NCBI RefSeq assembly: GCF_003002825.1
Contig: NZ_PVTE01000024.1
Coordinates: forward strand, 29,461-93,460
Length of the DNA: 64,000 bases
Reading direction: 5' to 3'
From: Spirosoma oryzae
Lineage (GTDB): Bacteria > Bacteroidota > Bacteroidia > Cytophagales > Spirosomataceae
Every line of letters begins with the position of its first letter. Within the stretch, counting starts at the first letter, position 1. The notes beneath the pieces are model-generated. The model did not search any database. It had not been told where the DNA came from and saw nothing but the letters and a program-made list of their open reading frames with translations. Shown in pieces: positions 18,946 through 28,341 of this stretch. Made by a program: the position numbers and the translations under genes.

Positions 18946-19013
18946 GGTAGGAATACGATTCGGTTACTGGTAAATAGACACCCAGACCCGAAGCGTACTC
19001 TTTTTAATCTAAT

Positions 19014-19364
19014 TCATTTTTGGGCTGTTATGAAAAGAAAAAAGTTGGTGTATCTATGCATGGCAATAATGACCTCATCCAGCGGTTCGCTATAGGGCGT
19101 CAGGGCGTATTCACCCGTGACTGGCTTGCTATTGCAAACCGTTCGGGTGACCAGCCCATTCATTTCCAGTTCCTGTAATTCCTTGGATAAGATTCGGGGA
19201 GAAATGTCAGCCTCGCGGGCTAATTCAGGAAATCGTCGTTTGCCTTCCCGCAGGATGGAGATCAGTGTCAGTTTTCATTTGCCATCCAGCGTATCCTGAA
19301 TGGTCCACCTGGCTTTGACGCATTCATCGTCGTTACTTACGTAGTATTTAGGCTCCTTTTCCAT
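19014..19364 (-). pseudogene. HxlR-type winged-helix regulator with in-frame stop
   Basis: Read from the ATG at 19362-19364 there are 117 codons with TGA at 19275-19277 (codon 30). Either side of it gives one HxlR protein: CVKARWTIQDTLDGK, stop, KLTLISILREGKRRFPELAR, then ISPRILSKELQELEMNGLV and GEYALTPYSEPL. HxlR regulators normally read GKWKLLIL here, so TGG to TGA is the simplest change. The family senses electrophiles or redox state through a Cys near the N-terminus (Cys15 here). The adjacent SDR remnant was probably its target. Confidence 0.85.
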
Positions 19365-19591
19365 AGTCCTTTTGAGCACTGTCTTAGCCCCCTATCAACT
19401 GGACAGGTTTTCTGAAAAGGCGGACCACCGCGTGGTTGTTTCGTAAACAATCTGTGCCTCATCCCATTTCTGTTGAGGTCCGGGCCGCCGGCCGGGCAGG
19501 CTTCGAGCTTCTACGCCGTCGGGTGGTGATGACGTCAGGATGAGCAGATGCGGGAAATGAAGTCAGCGAACACCCCGCAAAGCTATGCCGT
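19365..19591. other. Non-coding stretch between two pseudogenes
   Basis: No supported gene. A frame here reads TTRRRRSSKPARPA-like low-complexity sequence and has no family support. It probably holds debris from the event that removed the C-terminal half of the neighbouring SDR gene. Confidence 0.4.
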
Positions 19592-19983
19592 TCACCAAAA
19601 GTGACGAAGAAACACTTTGGCCGGAATACATACTTTTTTGCATTTTTCAATGGATATTTCATGCAAAAGACCAAACTCGCCTGATATACCGGCGTTGTTT
19701 ACAGCCAGATGAAGTCCATCAAATCGGTTGACCATCAGCTCAATGGCTTTTTTCACGTCGGCGAGGTTTGACACGTCATCAGGTATAGCGATGGCCTGGC
19801 CACCCGCTTCAACGATTTCGGCTTCCAACTCATAAAGCGGTGTTGGCCGTCTAGCCATTAATCCGACACTGGCCCATTGGCGGCCAGCATTTTGGCGATA
19901 GCCGCTCCAATACCGACCGATGCACCGGCAATTAAAGCGACCTTGCCGTGAAATGAAATTTCCGTGCTGATTTGATTTTAGGA
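19592..19983 (-). pseudogene. Short-chain dehydrogenase remnant, frameshifted and C-terminally truncated
   Basis: The first part (about 19983 to 19870) reads HGKVALIAGASVGIGAAIAK with the TGxxxGxG cofactor loop. After AANG the homology moves to a second frame reading ASVGLMARRPTPLYELEAEI, then DVSNLADVKKAIE and VNNAGISGEF. The frame then runs to unrelated residues and stops at 19592, before the catalytic YxxxK. No start codon is found for the first part. The gene is therefore broken at the start, in the middle and at the end. Confidence 0.8.
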
Positions 19984-20116
19984 AAATTAACGCTCGAACT
20001 GAAGTAGGAATTTAGTTGGCTCGTAATCGTCACGTACTAGCTTCCTTGCCACCCGTGAACATTTGGACCTGTAAGCCACACAAATGACTGTAGAAGTTTA
20101 CTACATGCTTACGAAG

Positions 20117-21136
20117 TTACATCAACACACCGTCTTTTGCTGTAATAGGCGAAGGTGTATTGGTAATTCCGATGGCTTGCAACATATCGATTTCGATTGA
20201 CCGGGTGATACTGGTTATAGGCACATCGTAGACTAAGCCCTCAAAAGGAATCTCGGAGTAATCACTGTTAATTTCCATGAAGTAGAAAATTAGGGAGATG
20301 ATCACCGAAAACGGGACCGTTAGCCAAACCAGTAACTCACTCGATTTGCTTAATTCGCCAAGCATTCCTAAAGGCAGTAAGAAGCAGAAGATACGAAGCG
20401 AGAGATGCAACATCATCGAGTACTGGAGCGGATAAGGAAAGTTTTTCAACCGTTCATTTTTCCCTTGGTGCTCCAGCAATTTGTTAAGGTGGTTCTGTAA
20501 TTCGAACAGTCGGAAATCGTCAATGATGGCAAGCTCCCGAATGATCGCCAGTTGCTGACCTTGGTTATTGAGCAACCCGGCTGCCGGATTTGCTTTTTTT
20601 AATACGGCCTGTATCTCGTCGGCTTGTAAATACTTAGCCAAGTCCTGACTTAGGTCCGTGCTGATGCCAAACTCAGCCTGATACTGTTGCCGGAAGCGTT
20701 CGTTCAACTCTTTGGTGTGCTCCCAGTCTTGTCGCTTGTGCCGCAAATAAAACTTGTGCGCATAAAGCCAAGCAATATGTCGATGAACCAAATCTGCCTT
20801 AATCGCCTGAATTTCTTCAGAACCAAAAGTAGCGTTCAGCGGCTTCTTCAGGTAGGTATTGAGCATAAAGGCCCAGGCCCGGCTATCATTGACGATAGCG
20901 CCCCAATTTTTCCGGGCCTCCCAGAGCCGGTCGTAGGAGGCATTATTTTTGAACCCGAGGTAAAATGATAAGGCTGTTCCAATCAGCGATACGGGAAGGA
21001 AAGGAACGGCTATATATTTCCAACCAACATATTCGTATAAAAGGACAACGACTACACTCCAGAGCGTAAACAGGACAATATAGTTTGATGCATAGCTAAA
21101 TAAGCTTCGGATCGGATACTTTTTATTGACATACAT
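20117..21136 (-). CDS. Bestrophin-like (RFP-TM / UPF0187) channel
   Basis: A 339-residue inner-membrane protein. Early helices (IVLFTLWSVVVVLLYEYVGW, PVSLIGTALSFYLGFKNNAS) are followed by the family signature SYDRLWEARKNWGAIVNDSR at about 68-87. A later pair of helices near 230-275 includes IFCFLLPLGMLGELS. The C-terminal FYFMEINSDYSEIPFEG resembles the EDPFG-like bestrophin motif. Bacterial members form pentameric cation or anion channels. It is transcribed alone, 62 bp downstream of an SDR gene on the same strand, with no obvious functional link. Confidence 0.9.
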   Translation of the reverse strand: MYVNKKYPIRSLFSYASNYIVLFTLWSVVVVLLYEYVGWKYIAVPFLPVSLIGTALSFYLGFKNNASYDRLWEARKNWGAIVNDSRAWAFMLNTYLKKPLNATFGSEEIQAIKADLVHRHIAWLYAHKFYLRHKRQDWEHTKELNERFRQQYQAEFGISTDLSQDLAKYLQADEIQAVLKKANPAAGLLNNQGQQLAIIRELAIIDDFRLFELQNHLNKLLEHQGKNERLKNFPYPLQYSMMLHLSLRIFCFLLPLGMLGELSKSSELLVWLTVPFSVIISLIFYFMEINSDYSEIPFEGLVYDVPITSITRSIEIDMLQAIGITNTPSPITAKDGVLM

Positions 21137-21198
21137 AAGTAATTGAGTTTGTTTGCTTCTCTGAATAGTATTAGAACTGACCCGACAAACTCGATTCG

Positions 21199-22113
21199 TT
21201 ATTTAATTAAATCTGGCTCTATGTTCATTTCCATTTTTGCGACCCGCCGACCAAAAAGTCGTGTAAAGAAACCAATCTCAGGCTTCGTCATGGGGCTTTT
21301 CATGATCCGCAATTGTAACTTCTGGAATACCCGTTCTGGTAATAGCTTCTTCATTCGGTCTAGGAACTTAGCGTCACCACCCGCAATGATGTTGATTGGA
21401 CCCCTGGGGTTATTGGCGGCTTTGATCATTTCCTCCACCACATTGACAGGAACGGTCGCCGGAAGCTTTGTCTGAGCTAGCAGGAACGTTTTATAGTATT
21501 GCCTGTAAGGTTGGTAGGCTGGATTGTCAGCCGCGGCTCCCTGCTCCAGTTTGGTGAATATCTTGGTGGCATGCGTGCCAGGGTAAATGACTTTAACCTG
21601 GATGTTGAAGGGTGCCAACTCGATGCCCAGCGCTTCGCTCAGACCCCGAACTGCCCATTTACTGCTGCCATAAGCGGCAATGAATGGATAATTGAATAAA
21701 CCACTCGATGAAGACAGGTTAATAAACGTGCCGCCACCGTGCTGCCGAAAGTGACTGATAAATGATTTGGTAACCGCAAAGACCCCGAAGATATTCGTTT
21801 CGTACTGATGAACGATCTGTTCCATACTAGTCGTCTCAGTGGGTCCCATCAGGCAATAACCGGCGTTATTAATGACTACGTCAATCCGCTTAAAATCAGC
21901 AATGACCGCTTTGGCTACTTCTTCCACCTGCGCGTTATTAGACGTATCTAAGCTGTAGAGTTTAACCGTTGGAAATTCGTCAAACAGACCGGGGTGATCG
22001 GCTTTATTGCGGACCGTAGCAGCAACCTGCCAACCTTCCTGGGTAAAACGCTCGACAGCAACCTTACCAAATCCTGAGTTAGTACCACTAATAAACACGG
22101 TTTTATTTTTCAT
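21199..22113 (-). CDS. SDR family oxidoreductase
   Basis: 304 residues, a classical short-chain dehydrogenase. The N-terminal loop is SGTNSGFGKVAV, a variant of TGxxxGxG. NNAGYCLMGP is at about 83, the catalytic Ser is in NLSSSSGLF near 137, and YGSSKWAVRG near 150 provides the Tyr and Lys. The long C-terminal extension with IIAGGDAKFLDRMKKLLPE is frequent in SDRs of this size. The substrate is unknown. The AraC regulator begins 44 bp upstream on the same strand, so the SDR may be its co-transcribed target. Confidence 0.88.
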   Translation of the reverse strand: MKNKTVFISGTNSGFGKVAVERFTQEGWQVAATVRNKADHPGLFDEFPTVKLYSLDTSNNAQVEEVAKAVIADFKRIDVVINNAGYCLMGPTETTSMEQIVHQYETNIFGVFAVTKSFISHFRQHGGGTFINLSSSSGLFNYPFIAAYGSSKWAVRGLSEALGIELAPFNIQVKVIYPGTHATKIFTKLEQGAAADNPAYQPYRQYYKTFLLAQTKLPATVPVNVVEEMIKAANNPRGPINIIAGGDAKFLDRMKKLLPERVFQKLQLRIMKSPMTKPEIGFFTRLFGRRVAKMEMNIEPDLIK

Positions 22114-22156
22114 AAGCTGAGTTGCTTTAACGAATTGATTACTAACAATTTATTTC

Positions 22157-22972
22157 TTATTGACCAGTTAATAAGGTTGACGGCGCAACACCAAACTGCT
22201 GCTTGAAGGCGTACGAAAAGTGAGATAGGTTCTCAAAACCTACCTCCAGGTAGACCATTGATGGATTCATTTTTTTATTCTGGATCAGGTGGTGCGCTTC
22301 TTCCAGACGTTTCTGTTTTAACCACTGGCCTGGTGTAGACCGAAATACCTTTTCAAAATCTCGTTTGAAGCCCGCCCGACTGCGTCCTGTCATCCGTGCA
22401 AATGCGTCAATGGATACATTAAACATAAAGTGCTGCACCATAAACGCTTCCAGATCAACTTTATAAGGATCGCTAAAGTCAAGTAGCAAGCCAGTTAGAT
22501 CGAGCTGGATACTTAAGATAAGTTCAAGCGCTTCTTGGCACTTGAGGTTGGTTAAGATCGAATTAGTTGGCGCTGGATGATGGAGATAAGGCTTTATTGA
22601 CTCAAAGAAACTGGTTAAAAAGATATTGGTTGGCAGTTCAATCCGGTTAGGGCCCTGGTAAGGTTTCGTTGAGAATATACCCCGCTGAATGCTATACCGC
22701 CGGAGCAACTCCTGCTCAAAGAAGATTGAAACCGATTCGAATGATCCACCAGAAGGCGGAGTTTTGATTGTCTTTACAAGCTGATTGCGTTTGATCAATA
22801 CAAAACTACCCGCCCCAAACGTTTGTACACCCTCAACCGACTTGAACTGAATATCACCGGATTCTACATAGATCAAGGAGTGAAATTCGACAAACTGTTC
22901 TACCGCCCGTTGCTCTCGACTAGTACACGAATAGAGAATAGGACTGCTGGACGTGTCTGACTGGGCTTTCAT
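22157..22972 (-). CDS. AraC-family transcriptional regulator
   Basis: About 271 residues from MKAQSDTSSS (ATG at 22970-22972). A longer frame to 23068 would begin inside the upstream gene, so I prefer the inner start, though it still overlaps nothing essential. The N-terminal half is a cupin-like sensor (FVEFHSLIYVESGDIQF, FGAGSFVLIKRNQL). The C-terminal third has two helix-turn-helices, with MTGRSRAGFKRDFEKVF and YLEVGFENLSHFSYAFKQQF. The second is the typical AraC signature. It probably controls the neighbouring SDR genes; the inducer cannot be inferred. Confidence 0.9.
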   Translation of the reverse strand: MKAQSDTSSSPILYSCTSREQRAVEQFVEFHSLIYVESGDIQFKSVEGVQTFGAGSFVLIKRNQLVKTIKTPPSGGSFESVSIFFEQELLRRYSIQRGIFSTKPYQGPNRIELPTNIFLTSFFESIKPYLHHPAPTNSILTNLKCQEALELILSIQLDLTGLLLDFSDPYKVDLEAFMVQHFMFNVSIDAFARMTGRSRAGFKRDFEKVFRSTPGQWLKQKRLEEAHHLIQNKKMNPSMVYLEVGFENLSHFSYAFKQQFGVAPSTLLTGQ

Positions 22973-23003
22973 CGGTAGTTTGTCTCGGCTTGTTGCGTCA
23001 CGA

Positions 23004-23507
23004 TCACGAAAGAGTTTCAATGATGTGCTGATGATACTGGGTAGCTCGCTCTTCGGAAAAATAATCAATCAGGAGGATGGAGAAACCCGTGATCAGCAAA
23101 CATATGGCTACACTTTTCCAGAGCGGAGCTGTCGTGAACAGAAATACCAGCATACCAATCAGGAATAATCCACCCACGACATAGCGGGTCAGCGGATACC
23201 ACTTCATGAACGATTCAGTACGTATTTTTTCCTGCTGAACAAACTGCGCCGGATTTGCTTGGTAAGCCATCGAAAAAGCGTTGATTCGAGCCCGGTTACT
23301 TCGCATCATGCTTAAGCCGGTCCCAACATGTAATAAGCTGACAACCAGCAAAGGAATTACTAAGGCTTTTGCATTTGGCGTTGTGCCCGTCCGCCAGAGA
23401 ATCAGGGTGACCAGCGTACACAAGCAACCGAAAAGAAGCACAATTCGGCCTTCCAGTATTTCCCCCTGGCACCAGTCAATGGTGTATCTAATGAACCGTT
23501 TATTCAT
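23004..23507 (-). CDS. Small membrane protein, unrecognised
   Basis: 167 residues with four predicted membrane helices in two pairs: IVLLFGCLCTLVTLILW with ALVIPLLVVSLLHVGTGLSM, then VVGGLFLIGMLVFLFTT with VAICLLITGFSILLIDYF. A charged loop of about 45 residues (RSNRARINAFSMAYQANP) separates the pairs. I do not recognise a family. It lies between an AraC gene and an SDR gene on the same strand and ends 31 bp before the chosen AraC start, which suggests co-transcription. The frame, composition and clean membrane pattern support a real gene. Confidence 0.7.
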   Translation of the reverse strand: MNKRFIRYTIDWCQGEILEGRIVLLFGCLCTLVTLILWRTGTTPNAKALVIPLLVVSLLHVGTGLSMMRSNRARINAFSMAYQANPAQFVQQEKIRTESFMKWYPLTRYVVGGLFLIGMLVFLFTTAPLWKSVAICLLITGFSILLIDYFSEERATQYHQHIIETLS

Positions 23508-23527
23508 AAGGCTTGTAGGTTTGGTTA

Positions 23528-23560
23528 AGCTTGCCCAACTAGGCTATACAGAGTTGGGCA
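23528..23560 (-). terminator. Hairpin after the 23597 SDR gene
   Basis: CTTGCCCAACT (23528-23538) pairs with AGTTGGGCAAG (23550-23560) around 11 bases. It lies 36 bp after the stop of the minus-strand SDR gene and just before the membrane-protein gene. No long T-run follows, so termination may be partial. Confidence 0.55.
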
Positions 23561-23596
23561 AGTTTCTTACAGGAGCAAAACTTAGCGATTAGTTGA

Positions 23597-24388
23597 TTAT
23601 TTAGCTTGAAAGCCGCCATCAATGCTTAATATGTGTCCCGTTACGAACGACGCTGAATCAGACAGCAGCCAGGCAATGCCTTCTGCCATTTCACTTGGAT
23701 TACCCATTCGATTCATGGGTTGCATAGCCGATACCGTTGGATAGTCGTATTGACCCAGCGAAATGGCTCCGGCAATAATTTCGGTATTGGTAGTTCCCGG
23801 AGCAATTGCATTAATACGGATATTGTCGGTGGCATAATCCAGTGCGCCGGATTTGGTCAGCCCCACGACCGCATGTTTGGTGGCCGCATAGGCCCCTGAG
23901 TAAGGCATACCATTCAGACCCGCAATCGACGCCAGGTTGACAATCGAGCCACCGCCGTTTTCGAGCATTTGGTTGATTTGATACTTCATGCACAAAAAGA
24001 CGCCCATTACGTTGGTATGTAACATCTTCTCAAACAAATCGGGATCAGAATCACCAATCCGTTTTGTTTCCAGGGTAATACCAGCATTGTTGACAGCCAT
24101 ATCTAAACGGCCATACCGCTGCACGGTAAACTCAATCATTTGCTTGATGCTGTCCTCTTGGTTCACATCACCAAACACAAATGAAGCTTCTCCACCTTGT
24201 GCGTTAATAGCGTTAACGAGTTCTTTACCCGCTTCTTCACGTCGGCCGCTAACAACCACTTGTACACCTCTGCTAGCCAAAATAAGAGCCGTTTCTTTAC
24301 CAATGCCGGTGGTGCCTCCGGTGATTAAAGCCACTTTTTTCGTTTTGTTTGCGTCTTTAGTTGTCTCGGTTACCGATTCCATTGTCAT
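23597..24388 (-). CDS. SDR family oxidoreductase, glucose-dehydrogenase-like
   Basis: 263 residues, a classical SDR with all key motifs: TGGTTGIGKETA at about 23-34, NNAGITLETKR near 102, NLASIAGLNG for the Ser and YAATKHAVVG for Tyr and Lys, ending with VTGHILSIDGGFQAK. The INAIAPGTTNTEI segment is typical of 3-oxoacyl reductase and glucose-1-dehydrogenase-like members. The GRR after VVVS at about residue 51 fits NADPH. The substrate is unknown. It heads a run of minus-strand genes including a membrane protein, an AraC regulator and another SDR. Confidence 0.88.
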   Translation of the reverse strand: MTMESVTETTKDANKTKKVALITGGTTGIGKETALILASRGVQVVVSGRREEAGKELVNAINAQGGEASFVFGDVNQEDSIKQMIEFTVQRYGRLDMAVNNAGITLETKRIGDSDPDLFEKMLHTNVMGVFLCMKYQINQMLENGGGSIVNLASIAGLNGMPYSGAYAATKHAVVGLTKSGALDYATDNIRINAIAPGTTNTEIIAGAISLGQYDYPTVSAMQPMNRMGNPSEMAEGIAWLLSDSASFVTGHILSIDGGFQAK

Positions 24389-24976
24389 GTTGATTTAAGT
24401 TTTGACAAAGGTCAGGCCGAAACAAAGGGGTTTGTTTGGTGTGGGGCTCAAACTCGCTTTGTTGTCAGGCTCATTAACAATCTATCTTTTGTCGTACTGA
24501 TTTCTCCTCATTTGAACAGAACCAACTAGCAGGAAGATTGTCGAAAACTGATTTTATAGTAGTATTTTGCTGCATTGAAGGCCCGGCTATCTTGAACCCA
24601 ATAAAGTGAGCCAGTGAAAAGTAGAGTAAAAAACTAACTTTCACAGGTTCACAAAAGGCGACTATTTTATGGACTATACTCTTTGTTGCCGGATTGCATC
24701 AGCACCTTTACCCTATGCGGCTCACAAAGCAAATCTTAACTGGCAATCAGCCGTTATAGGTTATCTTGTAGTTCAATTTACTGATAGGTCCAGGCTCATC
24801 ATTGTAAGAATGACGACCTGTCTACCAAGCATCCTTCCCGCACGAGTCATCTCGCACTTCTGTATATATTTCACAGCCCGGCGGACCGGAACTTATGCTC
24901 TGTTCGGACCATAGCGCACGCTAGCATTGAGGCAGTACACGTTCCCTCTGCCAGCCAGCCTAAGCAAAAAGAAAGG
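24389..24976. other. Intergenic region, nothing recognised
   Basis: 588 bp between the start of an SDR gene and the end of the CE15-type gene, both on the minus strand. A short open frame at 24669-24914 (plus) has no family pattern or sensible composition. The region marks the boundary between the redox genes and the polysaccharide region. Confidence 0.5.
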
Positions 24977-26248
24977 TTACTTCTTTTTAAAATGCGTGTC
25001 CAAAAATTGCAGAAAATAGCGCCAGTCCAGGTTCGTAACGTCGTGGCCTCCCGTTCGGAGGTGGTAGCCGATGGTACCCTGCACGGAGGTGTTGAGGGGT
25101 GGTATCGTCGGGGTGGGTAGCCCGTCTCGCCCGAACAGTTTATAGACAACACTGGCCGCTTTAGCCGACTCGAACTCGCCAATCGGGTCGGCTCCCTTGT
25201 CCTCCTCGGCACTGGCGATGTAGACGGGACGGGGCGCTAACAGGGCAATAACTTCGTGCTGATCGAACGGCAGCAGCGTGTCCTTATCCATATACTGCCG
25301 GAGGTTGGTGCTGTACCAGTGCGGAAAAACGGTGCAGAGCCGCCGGATGGATTCGCCCTGACCCCGCCGGAATAGCTTAGCGCCCCCCGAACCCGATTCG
25401 TTGCTGAGCACAGCCGCAAACCGCTCGTCGGTTACGCCCGCCCAAAGGGCCGCCTTACCCAGCCGCGACCAGCCAAATACCGCCACCCGTTTCCCATCGA
25501 TGGCGCGGTCGATTTGCATGTAGTCCATAATTCGGCTTAGTCCCCACGCCCAGGCGGTAATCGTTCCGAAGTTGTCGGGGCGGTTTTGCCAGTCGGGGTA
25601 GGCTCTGTGTACGCCCGTGGAGAAGCGGGTGGCCGGTACGTCGGACGCCATATCTTCCCGGTAGGCCGTCACCAGCGCGTAGCCGCGATCCAGGATACTG
25701 TCCAGCGGCCATTGGCGGGCGTTGATACCCCGGCAGGCTTCCGTGGCCCGGTTGTCGGTCACGCAATCCAAATCAACATACGGATTGTTTTTGCCCGCTT
25801 CCAGGTAACTGGTAGCGAGACGAATACCGGGGTCGGTACTGATGCTGTGATTTCCCCAGAAGTTCAGACCCACGATAGCGGGAACGGGCCTACGCACTCG
25901 ATTCGGGAGGTACAGCAACACGTCGATGCGAGGGCCGTCGGGTTTTCCGTTGATATAGATGGCGACCTGTTTGCGGGTTGCTTTGCCGCCCAGCGCCGTG
26001 GCATCCGTATCGAACACCTGGAAGGTCATGCCAACTGGCTTTCCAGGCGAGCGACCATACACCTGACTCGTAAACAACTCGATCAGCTCGGGTCGGCGTA
26101 CCCGTTGCCACTCGCGGGCGGTGGTCACGCGCTGCCCGTTGCTACGTACCAATGGGTCCGGCAGTCCCGGCTTCGACTGCGCCAGCACCTGCCCCGCCAA
26201 CCCGACGAAGTAAAGCCCACTAACCCAAGAAAAGCGCCCGATCGACAT
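24977..26248 (-). CDS. CE15-type glucuronoyl esterase
   Basis: A 423-residue exported alpha/beta hydrolase with a signal peptide ending near GQVLAQ. The nucleophile elbow GWSRLGKAALWAG (about residue 240) has the G-x-S-R-x-G pattern of carbohydrate esterase family 15. The following SNESGSGGAKLFRR and the late His in YHLRTGGHDV fit the acid and base positions. CE15 enzymes split esters between 4-O-methyl-glucuronic acid on xylan and lignin alcohols; some bacterial members act on other uronate esters. It is the last gene of the minus-strand carbohydrate run, 93 bp after a GH97 gene. Confidence 0.82.
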   Translation of the reverse strand: MSIGRFSWVSGLYFVGLAGQVLAQSKPGLPDPLVRSNGQRVTTAREWQRVRRPELIELFTSQVYGRSPGKPVGMTFQVFDTDATALGGKATRKQVAIYINGKPDGPRIDVLLYLPNRVRRPVPAIVGLNFWGNHSISTDPGIRLATSYLEAGKNNPYVDLDCVTDNRATEACRGINARQWPLDSILDRGYALVTAYREDMASDVPATRFSTGVHRAYPDWQNRPDNFGTITAWAWGLSRIMDYMQIDRAIDGKRVAVFGWSRLGKAALWAGVTDERFAAVLSNESGSGGAKLFRRGQGESIRRLCTVFPHWYSTNLRQYMDKDTLLPFDQHEVIALLAPRPVYIASAEEDKGADPIGEFESAKAASVVYKLFGRDGLPTPTIPPLNTSVQGTIGYHLRTGGHDVTNLDWRYFLQFLDTHFKKK

Positions 26249-26341
26249 ATCGTTTAGGAGAAATTTAAAGACTATTTGCCCAGCCTTTTACCATGGTTTT
26301 GTCATCCTGGCAAAGGACCGGGCCGACAGAAAATTGAGCGC

Positions 26342-28255
26342 TTACTTCGCCGGTGTCAGCCAGAGGGCCTGCCCGCCACGCGGTAACAGCTTCATCTCCA
26401 GCGACTGACCACCTTTTATGGACTGGGTCGACACACGGACCTGCGTTTTGGTCGGCACGGTCGGGTCGTCGGTGTAAAGGTGCGCTACGTAAAGTTTGCC
26501 CGGCGGCAGAAAATCGAGCGGCAGCGACAGGGTGCGGCTATCGTTGTTGGTAATCGTACCCACAAACCAGTCGTCTCCACTCCGCCGGGCAATGGTCACG
26601 TACTCCCCGATGGCGTCGTGAATCACTTTCGTGTCGTCCCAGACGGTGGGCACCTTGTCGAAAAACTCGATTTCTGGCTCGCCACCGTACTGCGCCGGTT
26701 TGTCGTACCAGAACACCGATTGCAGCGGACTGTACGAAATAACGTTCATCGCCAGCTGGTGCGCGTGGGTGTTTTTTAGCCGCTTGTCGTAGTAGCAGAT
26801 CGTATAGTCCCCCGCTCCGGCCAAATAGCGCGTGAAGGGTAGTACCGTGTTATGAGTAGCGTCGGGAAACTCCTCGTTGCCCCGGATGCCTTCCTGCGTC
26901 ATCACGTTGGGGTACGTTCGGCTGGTACCCGTCGGGCGGTATTCGTCGTGGATATTCACCATCAGGTCGTTTTCCAGGGCTTTGCGTTTGGCTTCGGTGA
27001 GCCAGGTCATCCAGCGGTGCGATCCTACTTCGACAAACCCGAACTTAACGCCTTTGACACCCCATTTTTTATAGAGCGGAAAAATCTCGTCCATCTGCTT
27101 GTACAGCGCCTGCAGGTTCACGTACAGAATCACGCCCACGTTTTTCGATTTCCCGTAGGCAATCACCTGCGGCATATCGATGGGGGCCACCACCTGCCGG
27201 GCGTCCGAATTGAAGGTAAACGCCGGGCCGTACCATTTCCAGTCGAAAAGGATGTATTGCAGGTTGTGGGCAGCCGCAAAATCGATGCACGACAGGGCAC
27301 CCTGCGTGGTCAGCGTCACCTCCCGCATCATCTTACCCGGCTTGATCCAGTCGGTGTTAGTCACCGCAGCGGGCGGGTTCAGATTGAGCATGATGTCGTT
27401 GTTTTCCAGTAGCTTACCCAGCCGGTTCGCTACCATCACTACCCGCCAGGGCGTGCCCACGTCCGACATCAGATCGACGCTTTCGTACAGCGACGTAACG
27501 ACCGTGTTGGCTTTAGTGGCGGAGAGCTTGAACTTGGTCATGGCGTAGTCGGTCAGTTGTGCTTCGGCCAGCGAAGCATACAAACCGTTGGGCAACGACA
27601 GGGTCAGCGGACGTTCCGAATTCTCGGGCCAGCGGTCCGTCGCACGGCCAGATAAGGGCAATGCCTGATAGGCTCCCTGCGCCCAGGCCGTGTACCAGGC
27701 TTTGGTGTCGGCGGGCAAGGTAAACTCCGAGTTTTCGGCCATCACGCGGTAATACAGGCCGTTGGGTTGCTCGGGGAAGAAATACCGAAACGCGATACCC
27801 GAATCATACGCCCGAAAAATGACGTGCAACGAATAATCCGGTGCATCGGGTTTCTGAAGCTGAACCTCCAACTGGTTGTAGTGATCCCGAATCAGGCTGC
27901 GCTCGCCATACACCGGCTTCCAGGTCGTGTCCTTCGCCGTTCTGACGACGTTTTTAATCACCAGATTGTCGCACCAGTTGACCCCCTGCGTACCGGGTGG
28001 CGTGGTCACTTTGTGGGCCATAGCGTGCTCGAACACATGATTGTCGATCTGCACGCCCAGCCCCGACTCCAGAATAACGGGTTTGCCGTCGTAGTTGACG
28101 TGGTAGGTCATCTGCTTCCGACCGGGGCCCGTTTCTTTCTGCTCAAAAACAACTTCCAGCTTCCCATCGGGTGATTGCAGGCGGGTTTCGGGCGTTTGGG
28201 CGAACGCTGTCTGTATCGATAAAACGCAGGCAAGCAATAAACTAAAACGAAGCAT
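26342..28255 (-). CDS. Glycoside hydrolase family 97 (SusB-like), copy 1
   Basis: 637 residues with a signal peptide (QTAFAQ at about 15-20). An N-terminal beta-sandwich domain (to about 270) includes LQSPDGKLEVVFE and ENSEFTLPADTKAWY. A TIM-barrel follows: FDWKWYGPAFT, IPVIAYGKSKNVGVILYVN-like sequence, GVKFGFVEVGSHRWM, MVNIHDEYRPTGTSRTYPN and EGIRGNEEFPDATHNT. A small beta domain closes it. These are GH97 landmarks, and the Glu residues in HDEYRP and EGIRGNEE fit the family's calcium and catalytic sites. GH97 enzymes are alpha-glucosidases or alpha-galactosidases; I cannot choose. It lies 86 bp after the heparinase-like gene, a gap that contains repeat elements. Confidence 0.9.
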   Translation of the reverse strand: MLRFSLLLACVLSIQTAFAQTPETRLQSPDGKLEVVFEQKETGPGRKQMTYHVNYDGKPVILESGLGVQIDNHVFEHAMAHKVTTPPGTQGVNWCDNLVIKNVVRTAKDTTWKPVYGERSLIRDHYNQLEVQLQKPDAPDYSLHVIFRAYDSGIAFRYFFPEQPNGLYYRVMAENSEFTLPADTKAWYTAWAQGAYQALPLSGRATDRWPENSERPLTLSLPNGLYASLAEAQLTDYAMTKFKLSATKANTVVTSLYESVDLMSDVGTPWRVVMVANRLGKLLENNDIMLNLNPPAAVTNTDWIKPGKMMREVTLTTQGALSCIDFAAAHNLQYILFDWKWYGPAFTFNSDARQVVAPIDMPQVIAYGKSKNVGVILYVNLQALYKQMDEIFPLYKKWGVKGVKFGFVEVGSHRWMTWLTEAKRKALENDLMVNIHDEYRPTGTSRTYPNVMTQEGIRGNEEFPDATHNTVLPFTRYLAGAGDYTICYYDKRLKNTHAHQLAMNVISYSPLQSVFWYDKPAQYGGEPEIEFFDKVPTVWDDTKVIHDAIGEYVTIARRSGDDWFVGTITNNDSRTLSLPLDFLPPGKLYVAHLYTDDPTVPTKTQVRVSTQSIKGGQSLEMKLLPRGGQALWLTPAK

Positions 28256-28267
28256 AGGTAAAAGGTT

Positions 28268-28335
28268 TTGACAGGATTAACAGGGTTGACAGGATTAACC
28301 CGGGCATATCCTGCCAATCCAGTTAATCCTGTCAA
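28268..28335. repeat. Dispersed AATCCTGT-type intergenic repeat with inverted copy
   Basis: TTGACAGGATTAAC occurs at 28268-28281 and again at 28286-28299, and its reverse complement at 28322-28335. The element fills most of the gap between the heparinase-like and GH97 genes and can fold into alternative hairpins. It shares its core word with the element at 14746-14795. Confidence 0.8.
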
Positions 28336-28341
28336 TAAAAG

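Noticed and set aside
19459..19674. 71-codon minus frame with Arg/Pro-rich end
   Set aside because: It overlaps the decayed SDR end and reads as low-complexity sequence; no support for a gene.
24669..24914. 81-codon plus-strand frame in an intergenic gap
   Set aside because: No signal, domain or gene-like context; composition looks like non-coding sequence.
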